NCBI RefSeq assembly: GCF_003319105.1
Contig: NZ_QOHH01000002.1
Span: 434,001-498,000, forward strand
Length of the DNA: 64,000 nt
Direction: 5' to 3'
DNA from: Blastococcus sp. TF02-09
GTDB taxonomy: Bacteria > Actinomycetota > Actinomycetes > Mycobacteriales > Geodermatophilaceae
In this document: piece after piece, positions 32,928 to 40,184 of the stretch
How the letters are laid out: each line of letters begins with the position of its first letter
Position numbering within the stretch: position 1 is the first letter of the stretch
Translations under genes and position numbers: made by a program
The notes under the pieces: model-generated
The model's input: only the letters and a program-made list of their open reading frames with translations
Database searches by the model: none
What the model was told of the DNA's origin: nothing

Positions 32928-34400
32928 TCAGGCGCCGGCGAGCTCAGCGGCGCGCTCGCCGACCATCACCGCCGTCGCCGCCGTCCCGCGGCTCGGCACC
33001 CACGGCAGCACCGAGGTGTCGACGACGCGCAGGCCCGTCACCCCGCGGACCCGCAGGTGCTGGTCCACGACGGCATTCGGATCGCTGTCCGGGCCCATCG
33101 GCGCGGTGCCCGAGAGGTGCACGGCGGTGCCGACGCGGGCGGCGATCCAGCGGTCCAGCGCGCCGTCGTCCTCGAGCACCGCGGCGGACAGCCCGGCCGC
33201 GAGCTCAGCGGTCCCGGCGACGGCGTCCGTGCCCAGCAGCGCGGCCGCCAGCCGCACGCCGGCACGCAGCCCCCGCCGGTCGGCGTCCTCCCCCAGGTAC
33301 CGGTACGCCAGCCGCGGCGGTCCGGCCGGGTCACCGGGGTCCAGGCGGAGCCGGCCGCGCGCGAGCGGGTTCTGCAGGCCCACCCCGACCATCGGCTCGG
33401 CGTCGCCGGCGAACGGCCGCAGCCAGGGCAGCACCTCGACCTCCCCGCCGTCGACGGGTGCGTGCAGGACGCCGTGCAGCGGCCCGTCGGGCGCGGGCAG
33501 CCCGGCCGCGGACCGGTAGGGGACGTAGACGATCGGGTGGTCGCTGAAGGCCGCCCCCACCCCGGGCAGGTCGGCGACGACGCCGATGCCCGCCGCCGCC
33601 AGCTCGGCGGCCGGCCCGAGCCCGGAGGCCAGGAGCAGCTGCGCCGAGCCCACCGCCCCCGCGCTCAGCACCACCTCGCCGGCCCGCACCGGCCCCTCGT
33701 CGGTGAGCACGCCGACGGCCCGCCCCCGCTCGACCAGCACGCGGCGCACCGCCACGCCGCCGCGGACGGTCAGCCCCGGCCGGTCCCGCCGTGGAGCGAG
33801 GTAGGCCATGGCGGCGTTGACCCGCACGCCGTCCCGGACGTTGAACGGGATGGGCCCGTGACCGGGTTCGGCGTCGCCGTTCTTGTCCGGCTCCGCCGGG
33901 AACCCGAGCTCCGCGGCGGCAGCGGCGAAGGCGCCGGCCAGGACCGGGCAGCCGGCGGGGCGGCGCACCGGCACCGGTCCGTCCGCGCCGTGCCCGGGCA
34001 GGTCGCCGTAGTCGGCGTCGGCCTCCGACCGGCGGAAGGCCGGCAGCACCGCGTCGGAGCCCCAGAGCGGGTTGCCGGCGGCCGCCCAGCCGTCGAGGTC
34101 GCGGCGCGTGGCACGGATCCAGACGGCGGCGTTCAGGGCGCTGGAGCCGCCGGCGATCCGGCCCCGCGGCACCCGCACCGAGCGGCCGGGGACGACCTCG
34201 GCGGCCAGGTCCCAGTTGGCCGGGTGGCCGGGCGCGGTCGCCGCCAGGCTGGTCGCGTCCCGGATCTCGGCCGGCCAGTCCGCCGCCGTCGCGGGCACCC
34301 GGCCGGCCTCCAGCAGCAGGACGGTGCGGCCCGCGTCGGCCAGCCGGGCGGCCAGCGCGCACCCCGCCGTGCCGGCGCCGACCACCACGACGTCGGGCAT
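32928..34400 (-). CDS. GMC-family FAD oxidoreductase
   Basis: 490 residues. N-terminal dinucleotide fold VVVGAGTAGCALAARL, GMC signature 1 around GGSSALNAAVWIR (~85), signature 2 around LSAGAVGSAQLLL (~245), catalytic His in HLSGTAPMG (~435). Relatives oxidise choline, alcohols or serve mycofactocin redox systems (MftG); no mft genes are present here. The ATG at 34400 lies one base after the stop of the kinase-like gene of the low-GC island, leaving no native upstream region, which suggests the island replaced or displaced its promoter. Confidence 0.9.
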   Translation of the reverse strand: MPDVVVVGAGTAGCALAARLADAGRTVLLLEAGRVPATAADWPAEIRDATSLAATAPGHPANWDLAAEVVPGRSVRVPRGRIAGGSSALNAAVWIRATRRDLDGWAAAGNPLWGSDAVLPAFRRSEADADYGDLPGHGADGPVPVRRPAGCPVLAGAFAAAAAELGFPAEPDKNGDAEPGHGPIPFNVRDGVRVNAAMAYLAPRRDRPGLTVRGGVAVRRVLVERGRAVGVLTDEGPVRAGEVVLSAGAVGSAQLLLASGLGPAAELAAAGIGVVADLPGVGAAFSDHPIVYVPYRSAAGLPAPDGPLHGVLHAPVDGGEVEVLPWLRPFAGDAEPMVGVGLQNPLARGRLRLDPGDPAGPPRLAYRYLGEDADRRGLRAGVRLAAALLGTDAVAGTAELAAGLSAAVLEDDGALDRWIAARVGTAVHLSGTAPMGPDSDPNAVVDQHLRVRGVTGLRVVDTSVLPWVPSRGTAATAVMVGERAAELAGA

Positions 34401-34401
34401 T

Positions 34402-34938
34402 TCAGACAGCCAAGTTGTTCAGCAGTGCTTGCATTCGGTCTGCACACTCTGCCAAGCCACCTGAGTTCTCCAAGACTAAAAGTGGGACACGGAGACGCTT
34501 GGCGGTCGCAATTGCAAGTTCTCTGTAGGTTGCAGTGGAGAGACCGGGAACGAGCCCCGTCGAACCCAAACGACCCTCGGCCTCGATCAGCACGATGGCG
34601 GATGGATCGAGCGATTCCAGGATTCCAGCTGGGAAGCCAGGCACAAGCCCCTCAGGGCCCTTCACCTGTAGATGCGCTACTACTAGGATGCGTGAAGCGC
34701 TAGCCGAAGCGAACGACTCCACAGCGGCCGCCTGAAGTTGAGCGCGGATCGGCGCAGGAAGCATAGGTAGAGCCGCATATCCGCTAATGATTCCCATGTC
34801 TGTCGCTAGCTCCGCCATCCGACGGCCAACTTCTACGACGAGGACCTCAGGATCACGTGCGGCAAGCTCCGCGCTGACCGTCGATTTGCCCGACCCCGGC
34901 ATGCCGGTCACAAGCACAATTCGCGAGAGTTCACCCAC
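34402..34938 (-). CDS. Archaeal-type adenylate-kinase-like nucleotide kinase (AdkA-like)
   Basis: 178 residues. P-loop GMPGSGKST at 12-20. The later segment VKGPEGLVPGFPAGILESLD followed by AIVLIEAEG is the hallmark of archaeal adenylate kinase AdkA (KTPKGYLPGLP...IVLIEAD), not of bacterial Adk with its LID domain. Known AdkA enzymes phosphorylate AMP; in this operon a (deoxy)nucleoside monophosphate is likelier. GTG at 34938 overlaps the TS-like stop by eight bases. Last gene of the LexA-type operon, with less GC-biased codons than its surroundings. Confidence 0.8.
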   Translation of the reverse strand: MGELSRIVLVTGMPGSGKSTVSAELAARDPEVLVVEVGRRMAELATDMGIISGYAALPMLPAPIRAQLQAAAVESFASASASRILVVAHLQVKGPEGLVPGFPAGILESLDPSAIVLIEAEGRLGSTGLVPGLSTATYRELAIATAKRLRVPLLVLENSGGLAECADRMQALLNNLAV

Positions 34939-35905
34939 CGGGCGCCAGCTCGTCGGGCCAGGACTGAGGGTCCGTGGATGCAGTGGACAGCCGCCTCAGA
35001 CCGGCTTCAACCAAGATCCTTTTGCAGACATCAATGAGCGGCCACGCCTCTTCTGCCATCAGAATCCGCTTCAGCTCAGCGGTGTTGCCAACCTGAATGG
35101 CACGGCGAGTTTCGGCCTCGACTCCGATCAACCGCCTGATGCATGCGCGCGCGCCCGGCCCGCGCGGAAAGTTGGGAAACTCAAGGGTTTGGACCGCTTC
35201 GTGCATAACGCGCTGCGCTAGGTCGACTTCCGCCTGGTAGATATGCAAGGTTCCCGAAAAGTGGACATATTCTCCTACCTTGAGATTCAGCATGCCAGCA
35301 ATGGCGCTATGTATGCCCCTGAACAAGAACAAATCATAGGGAAGGACGGTAAGGGCGTGCTGGGCCCTCATGACGGTCAGAAAGTGCAGCTCCTCGCCCC
35401 GACGAAACAACTGGATTCCGCTCGCACAAGGGTACTCTCGAGACGTATTAACGTTATCTTCCGGGATTGCAATGGGCAACCAGGTTCGCCGGGAGGCTGG
35501 ATCCTCACTGAGCCGTCCAAGCACGGAGGAAAGCTGGCCATCAGGTCCCCCTAGTTTCAGGAGTCGCCGCCCAAAGGCCCCACAAAGGATGCCGGCGTCG
35601 TCCGCGAAGTTTCGTGCTCCTGACCGGTAGAACTCCAACGAGCCGACGTCCTGTCGACCGTCGAGAGACCACGCAAGGAGTCCAATACAGTAAGGTGCGC
35701 TAATCTGCACTGAAGCAGGCTGAAGAAGCGCAAGCGGGCTCTCCTTCACGTCAAGAGACTGGGCGAGTACCTCAAGGCTTGGCCGATCCCCAATTCCGAA
35801 GTTGGAGGCGATCGAAAGGGGATCCCGGACCGACTCGACTGCCGACCCCTCAAGCACGCTGGCTAGCGCCTGGCGGTAGGCCTGTGCGTCGCTCCTAGGC
35901 GCCAT
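34931..35905 (-). CDS. Thymidylate-synthase-superfamily protein with predicted cytosine-nucleotide specificity
   Basis: 324 residues. The TS core is clear: PDG...VLGRL(S)EDPASRR (arginine pair), catalytic Cys160 in REYPCASGIQ, phosphate-binding Arg180 in VMRAQ, LPYDLFLF, then KVGEYVHFSGTLHIYQAE with His221 and Tyr223. By eye-alignment to E. coli TS, Asn177 (uracil recognition) is Asp191 here, as in phage T4 dCMP hydroxymethylase; His147 after the catalytic Cys is Ala. Expected chemistry is folate-dependent (hydroxy)methylation of C5 of a pyrimidine nucleotide, probably dCMP or CMP. ATG at 35905 has GAAGGGAAG upstream and overlaps the previous gene by 11 bases. A nucleoside-antibiotic enzyme of MilA type is the alternative. 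Confidence 0.78.
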   Translation of the reverse strand: MAPRSDAQAYRQALASVLEGSAVESVRDPLSIASNFGIGDRPSLEVLAQSLDVKESPLALLQPASVQISAPYCIGLLAWSLDGRQDVGSLEFYRSGARNFADDAGILCGAFGRRLLKLGGPDGQLSSVLGRLSEDPASRRTWLPIAIPEDNVNTSREYPCASGIQLFRRGEELHFLTVMRAQHALTVLPYDLFLFRGIHSAIAGMLNLKVGEYVHFSGTLHIYQAEVDLAQRVMHEAVQTLEFPNFPRGPGARACIRRLIGVEAETRRAIQVGNTAELKRILMAEEAWPLIDVCKRILVEAGLRRLSTASTDPQSWPDELAPGG

Positions 35906-36821
35906 CGCCGCTTCCCTTCGACCCACCAACGGCTTTGAACACTGCCACCAGAGCTGCTATCGAAACAGCAACCATAGACAGACATACCACGCCTATGATC
36001 ATCCATACAATCCACGACTCGACGCTTGACGACGAGTCGAGCGCCCCTGGGACCGTTTCGATCAGAAACGCTGATATGGCGGCAAGAATCGTGGAACTCA
36101 CAAGATAGACGCCGAACGAGACTAGCGCGTTAGACGCATTTTGCACGCGAGACACCGTTTCGTTTACGGCCGCTACCCGCTGCTCGAGGCCTGCAAGTTT
36201 TGTTCGCACGGACAAGACACTCTGAAAGTATGCGAGGCCTGTGCCGCCACCTGTGTCGGTGAAGAGTCGGTCCTTTAGCGCATCGAATCCTTCACTCGAC
36301 ACCTCTCGCCTCTCCGCATTGGCGACCTCAAACAGCTGCAACACCGCAATACTGTCGGTACCTGGGCGAAGACTAACCGAGTCCGAGCCAACGTTCGCGA
36401 CGAGGAAGTTCAGACGCGTGTCGTCTGCAGGAGCCCACACGCCATTAGGAAGCCGCTCCCGCCCATATCCTGGGTCGACAGCTAGACCGGTCAGAATCAT
36501 GAGTCCACGTGCTAGAAGACTGAACTTGGCGCCAAGATTGCCAGCGATGTCCCAATCGAGGCTGACTCGCTCCATTGTGGAGAACAGGGCAGTCTCACCT
36601 GGAGCGAGGATCACTTCCGTATGCCGGTGGACGCCCCGTTCATAAACTACGTGTCCACCAGGCGCGGGCACAACCATGAGGTCGGTGGCGATCCTGAGGT
36701 CGTAGCCGGCGCCACGCACGTTCTCGTGAGACCAGCTCCCCAGGCGGAAGATCCGTTCGCCTGGATCCGTAAGGGCGGTCTTCAATCGCTCCCCGGCGAG
36801 CAACCCCTGTCTGGTGAACAC
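35895..36821 (-). CDS. dCTP-deaminase/dUTPase-fold protein with coiled coil and two C-terminal membrane helices
   Basis: 308 residues. Residues ~1-170 follow the Dcd/dUTPase trimer fold: GAGYDLRIATDLMVV (~37), VILAPGETALFSTMERVSL (~70), AKFSLLARGLMILTGLAVDP (~98), NFLVANVGSDSVSLRPGTDS (~138). In an ungapped alignment to E. coli Dcd the catalytic Arg115 and Glu138 fall on Ala and Asn, so deaminase activity is doubtful; a dUTPase-like or ligand-sensing role is possible. Residues ~200-230 look like a coiled coil, and helices lie at about 232-253 and 269-296. GTG at 36821, 19 bases after the HAD stop. Membrane-tethered members of this fold are, to my knowledge, not characterised. Confidence 0.72.
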   Translation of the reverse strand: MFTRQGLLAGERLKTALTDPGERIFRLGSWSHENVRGAGYDLRIATDLMVVPAPGGHVVYERGVHRHTEVILAPGETALFSTMERVSLDWDIAGNLGAKFSLLARGLMILTGLAVDPGYGRERLPNGVWAPADDTRLNFLVANVGSDSVSLRPGTDSIAVLQLFEVANAERREVSSEGFDALKDRLFTDTGGGTGLAYFQSVLSVRTKLAGLEQRVAAVNETVSRVQNASNALVSFGVYLVSSTILAAISAFLIETVPGALDSSSSVESWIVWMIIGVVCLSMVAVSIAALVAVFKAVGGSKGSGDGA

Positions 36822-36840
36822 TCCGGCACTATGCCAGAGT

Positions 36841-37698
36841 TCACGTTCTCACATCAACAAGGCCGTCAAGCTCCGTCGAGAGAAAGATCTGGCGAAGGAA
36901 CTCGACGACACCGTCGTGATCGTTCGATAGCGTCCTTAGTGAAACGCTGGAAAGAATAGATGGGTGAGCGTTAGCAACGGCGACCCCCAAGCCACTTGCT
37001 GTCAACAAGTCCAGATCGTTCGGCATATCACCGAAGGCGACAACGTCGCGAAGTGGGATGTGTCGGCTCGAGCTCCACCAGTTAACAGCATCCAATTTGC
37101 TCGCTGCCACCGCACCGAACTCGATTAGCCCGTAGGCCGACGACGTAGCAAACGGCCGAAGGTGCGAAGGAACCTCGCTCACACTCGTCCATGCTCCTAG
37201 AACCATCAGGCACATGGTCGGATACTCCGGCACCTCGTCAGCCGCGAGTGGCCAGAGGGAAGCTTGGCCGGGAACCGAGAGAAATTGCCGCGGCCATTCG
37301 GGATCGACTATACGACCGGCTACCGTATCGAAAGCCAGTTTTGCTTCCGGGTGACGCAGTCGGATTTCCGCAACGATGGTGCGCAACCGCGGTCCGGGCA
37401 GATAAGCGACTCTAGAGAACCTTTTGGCCTGAACATCATACCCGACAGCACCATTGGAGCAGATCAAGTAACTGACAAAAGGCATGTCAGCCAGGAGATG
37501 ACGCGCTGCCCGATATGGTCTGGCGGTCGCCAGAACGACGTCCACGCCCAGCCGGTGTACTTGCTTAAGGACCTCTGCCGAGTTTTGGGAAAGTCGCCCA
37601 TCGGAATGCAGCAAAGTGCCATCTAGGTCTGAAACGACGCATCGGGGCCGTCCTGAATCGGCCGTCAACCTGGCGACGATTGACGGGTCCGTATTCAC
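36841..37698 (-). CDS. HAD-superfamily phosphatase, Cof type
   Basis: 285 residues. Motif I SDLDGTLL (nucleophile Asp24, Asp26), motif II in LICSNGAV, Lys in AASKLDAVNW, motif IV GDMPNDLDLL, with the type IIB cap between. Such enzymes remove phosphate from sugar phosphates, nucleotides or cofactors. As first main gene of the operon it may act on a modified (deoxy)nucleotide. GTG at 37698 with AGGAGG six bases upstream, overlapping the end of a 43-codon ORF. Codons are less GC-rich than in the flanking genes. Confidence 0.85.
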   Translation of the reverse strand: MNTDPSIVARLTADSGRPRCVVSDLDGTLLHSDGRLSQNSAEVLKQVHRLGVDVVLATARPYRAARHLLADMPFVSYLICSNGAVGYDVQAKRFSRVAYLPGPRLRTIVAEIRLRHPEAKLAFDTVAGRIVDPEWPRQFLSVPGQASLWPLAADEVPEYPTMCLMVLGAWTSVSEVPSHLRPFATSSAYGLIEFGAVAASKLDAVNWWSSSRHIPLRDVVAFGDMPNDLDLLTASGLGVAVANAHPSILSSVSLRTLSNDHDGVVEFLRQIFLSTELDGLVDVRT

Positions 37699-37826
37699 GG
37701 CACCCTCCTGTGCATGCCGTCACCGTAGACCGACCGCCCTGTGGAACACATGTTGACGACACGCCGCTGACCGACCCACGGGAGGGCTGCGTCTGTGGAC
37801 TTCTTCTTGAGGAAACCAACAGGCAT
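37695..37826 (-). CDS. Possible 43-residue leader peptide ORF of the island operon
   Basis: ATG at 37826 with AGGGAGG about five bases upstream. The product is basic (VGFLKKKSTDAALPWVGQRR) without helix or domain. The stop overlaps the GTG of the HAD gene (GTGA), the layout of translational coupling. It may be a regulatory leader or merely a chance ORF; it covers the second LexA-like site. Confidence 0.35.
   Translation of the reverse strand: MPVGFLKKKSTDAALPWVGQRRVVNMCSTGRSVYGDGMHRRVP
37742..37757. promoter_or_regulatory. Second, weaker LexA-like site
   Basis: TGGAACACATGTTGAC keeps GAAC-N4-GTT with the mycobacterial-type centre ACAT, but the last core base is G instead of C. It lies within the transcribed leader, 44-59 bases before the HAD start. 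Could strengthen repression or be chance. Confidence 0.3.
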
Positions 37827-37880
37827 GCGCCCCTCCCTGTGGGCTGCACAGGCGCGCCCCTGTGGACAGTCTTTTTCCAA

Positions 37881-37896
37881 TCGAACGTTTGTTCGG
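37881..37896. promoter_or_regulatory. LexA (SOS) box at the island operon promoter
   Basis: TCGAACGTTTGTTCGG matches the actinobacterial/Bacillus-type SOS consensus TCGAAC-N4-GTTCGA at 11 of 12 fixed positions (last A is G). It starts 3 bp downstream of the -10 hexamer, covering the expected transcription start, so bound LexA would block the promoter. The only gene that could use it is the minus-strand island operon; the AMP-ligase gene ends on the other side. Confidence 0.75.
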
Positions 37897-37899
37897 ACC

Positions 37900-37928
37900 A
37901 GTATGTCCCTGTCAGATATCCCGGTCAA
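37900..37928 (-). promoter_or_regulatory. Sigma-A-type promoter of the island operon
   Basis: On the minus strand TTGACC (37923-37928), a 17-base spacer, then CATACT (37900-37905). This is the best -35/-10 match in the region. Transcription would start near 37893, inside the LexA box, giving a ~67-base leader before the ATG of the 43-codon ORF. Confidence 0.65.
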
Positions 37929-37971
37929 CCAGCAGAGGTGCGACCGGGGCCGGGTGGGGCCGGGGCATCGC

Positions 37972-39291
37972 TCAGGCCCCGTCAAGCCCGAGCACGCCGG
38001 GCAGGTCCAGCCGGCGCACCTTCCCGGTGGAGGTGCGGGGCAGCTCGGCCACCGGGTGCAGCGCCTTGGGGCGCTTGGCCGCCGCCAGCCGCTCGCGGGC
38101 CCAGCCGGCCAGCTCCCCGGCCTCGGCCTCACCCACGTAGGCGGCGACCACCCGCTGGCCCCACTCGGCGTCGGGCACGCCGAACACCGCGCTCTCGACC
38201 ACGCCGGGGTGCGCATCGAGCACCGCCTCGACCTCGGCCGGGTAGACGTTCACGCCGCCGGAGATCACCAGGTCCTCGCGGCGCCCGTCGAGCCAGACCA
38301 CGCCGTCGTCGTCGACGCGCCCGAGGTCGCCGACGGTCACCCGGTCCCCGCGCCAGGCCGCCGCCGTCTTCTCCGGCGCCCGCCAGTACTCGAACCGCGC
38401 CCAGCGGGGCACCGCGCACCACAGCTGGCCGCGCTCGTCGGTCTCCAGGCGCCGCCCCGGCCGGGCCCGGCCGACGCTGCCCGGGTGGGCCAGCCAGTCC
38501 TCCGGCGAGCAGACGGTGAACTGCGCCTCGGTGGAGCCGTAGAACTCCCACACGCTGCCCTCCGGGAGCGCCTGCAGCACCGCGCGCTTGAGCGGCTCGG
38601 GGCAGGGCGCGCCGGCGTGCACCAGCCGGCGGAACGACGACCAGTCGACGCCGTCCTGCGCGAGCAGGCGCTGCAGGTGCGTGGGCACGCAGAAGGTCGT
38701 GGTCGGCCGCAGCTCGGTGATGGCGCCGGCGGCACGGGCCACGTCGAACGGCCCCGGGAGCAACACCTCACCCCCGGCCAGCAGGGTGTGGATCGCGAAC
38801 CGGAGCGGTGCGCTGTGGTGCAGCGGCGAGAGCACGAGGTGCCGGTCCTCGCGGTGGAAGCCCCAGAGGTCGATCTCCTCCGCGGCCAGCGCCCGCGCGT
38901 CGTCGTCGGCCAGGACACCGGACCACACGCCCTTGCGGCGCCCCGTCGTCCCGGACGTGTAGTGCATGGGGCGGGCCAGCGGCACGTCGGCGAGCTCGGC
39001 CTCCGCGGTGCCGGTCAGCAGCCGGGCGGGGTGGTCGGCGACGTCGAGGGCGGGATCGGCGTCCGCGGCGAGGGCCGCGCGCTCCGCGGCCGGCAGGCCG
39101 GGATCCAGGACGACGGGGACGACGCCGGTGCGCAGCGCGCCCAGCACGACGGCGAGCAGGGCCGGTGACGCCGCGGCCGAGACGAGCAGCCGGTCCCCGC
39201 GACGGACCCCGGCGTCGGCGAGGGCCGCGGCCGCCCGGCGCTGGTCCCGCTCGCTCGCAGCCGCCCCGACCACGGGCACGGGACCGCTCAC
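37972..39291 (-). CDS. AMP-forming acyl-CoA synthetase (ANL superfamily)
   Basis: 439 residues, slightly short for the family. The ATP/phosphate loop YTSGTTGRRKG is near residue 118, STEAQFTV and WLDGRREDLVISGGVNVYPA mark the core and hinge, and the C-terminal Lys is in RTSTGKVRRLD. It should activate a carboxylic acid with ATP and load CoA. GTG at 39291 overlaps the MBL-gene stop (GTGA), so the two form a pair. Substrate unknown. Confidence 0.87.
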   Translation of the reverse strand: MSGPVPVVGAAASERDQRRAAAALADAGVRRGDRLLVSAAASPALLAVVLGALRTGVVPVVLDPGLPAAERAALAADADPALDVADHPARLLTGTAEAELADVPLARPMHYTSGTTGRRKGVWSGVLADDDARALAAEEIDLWGFHREDRHLVLSPLHHSAPLRFAIHTLLAGGEVLLPGPFDVARAAGAITELRPTTTFCVPTHLQRLLAQDGVDWSSFRRLVHAGAPCPEPLKRAVLQALPEGSVWEFYGSTEAQFTVCSPEDWLAHPGSVGRARPGRRLETDERGQLWCAVPRWARFEYWRAPEKTAAAWRGDRVTVGDLGRVDDDGVVWLDGRREDLVISGGVNVYPAEVEAVLDAHPGVVESAVFGVPDAEWGQRVVAAYVGEAEAGELAGWARERLAAAKRPKALHPVAELPRTSTGKVRRLDLPGVLGLDGA

Positions 39292-40157
39292 GCCGGGCGC
39301 ACCGTTCCGTCGGCGGCCTCGGTGACCCTGCCCTCCGCCCGGAGCTTGTCCAGGGTGGCCCGCGTCGACTGGGCGGCGGCGAACCACACCTCGCGCGGCA
39401 CGTCGGCGTAGATGTCGGCCACCAGCTCGTCGACCGTCGTCGCACCGCCCTGCAGCGCGGCCAGCACCTGCCCCTCCCGGTAGGCCCGGTGGGCGAGGTA
39501 GTAGTCGAGCACCGCGCCGACGTCCTCGGTGAGCTCGGGCCCGTGACCGCAGTAGAGCGCGGCCGGACCGAGGTCGCGCACCCGGCGCAGCGACTCGAGG
39601 TAGGCCACCACGTCGCCCTCCGGATGGGTCACCACCGACGTCCCGCGGCCCAGCACGTGGTCGCCCACGAGCACCGCACCGGACTCGACGCGGAAGGCGA
39701 GGTGGTCCGAGCAGTGCCCCGGCGTCGGGACGACGTCGACCGTGGTGCCGGCCAGCTGCAGCCGGTCGCCGCCGCTGAGCACGCGTCCGCCCGGACCCGC
39801 CACGTCACCGCTGCCCGCCATCACCTGGGCGCCGAACCGGGCTCCCCAGGGCAGCGCGGCCTCGGCGTGGTCGCCGTGGTGATGGGTGACCAGCACCGCC
39901 GCGCACCGGGCGCCGCGCGCGGCCAGGGCGGCCTCCACCGCGTCCAGGTGGGCGGGGTCGTCGGGGCCGGGGTCGACCAGCACCGCCGCACCGCTGCCGG
40001 GCGCCCCGACGAGGTAGCTGTTCGTGCCGTCGAGGGTCATGCCGGACGGGTTGGGCGCCAGCACCCGGGTGACCAGCGGCTCGAGGTCCGCCGTCCGCGG
40101 CATCGCGCCGAACGCCGGGAGCTGCCAGGTGCCACGCGGATCGACGGGTGCGGTCAC
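39288..40157 (-). CDS. MBL-fold hydrolase, LACTB2-like
   Basis: 289 residues. Zinc motif THHHGDHAEAA near residue 95, PTPGHCSDHLAF near 150, GDHVLGRG near 172, and the last His in YCGHGPE near 212. A C-terminal winged-helix-like segment (REGQVLAALQGGATTVDELV) is typical of the LACTB2 group. It may hydrolyse a thioester or act on RNA; thioester cleavage would fit the acyl-CoA synthetase that follows. The GTG at 40157 is preferred because the upstream GTG at 40166 lies inside the -10 element. Confidence 0.85.
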   Translation of the reverse strand: MTAPVDPRGTWQLPAFGAMPRTADLEPLVTRVLAPNPSGMTLDGTNSYLVGAPGSGAAVLVDPGPDDPAHLDAVEAALAARGARCAAVLVTHHHGDHAEAALPWGARFGAQVMAGSGDVAGPGGRVLSGGDRLQLAGTTVDVVPTPGHCSDHLAFRVESGAVLVGDHVLGRGTSVVTHPEGDVVAYLESLRRVRDLGPAALYCGHGPELTEDVGAVLDYYLAHRAYREGQVLAALQGGATTVDELVADIYADVPREVWFAAAQSTRATLDKLRAEGRVTEAADGTVRPA

Positions 40158-40164
40158 GCGGGGC

Positions 40165-40170
40165 ACGCTA
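40165..40170 (-). promoter_or_regulatory. -10 element of a leaderless promoter (TAGCGT)
   Basis: TAGCGT on the minus strand, seven bases, then GTG at 40157 of the MBL gene. Confidence 0.5.
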
Positions 40171-40184
40171 GCCCCGGTGCCGCG

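Noticed and set aside
32928-34400. Including the GMC oxidoreductase as a fifth member of the island system
   Set aside because: Its codon usage and GC content match the chromosome, not the island; adjacency looks like an insertion junction.
35895-36821. Calling the island protein an active dCTP deaminase
   Set aside because: The fold matches, but the catalytic Arg and Glu do not align by eye and there is a membrane module, so activity is not claimed.
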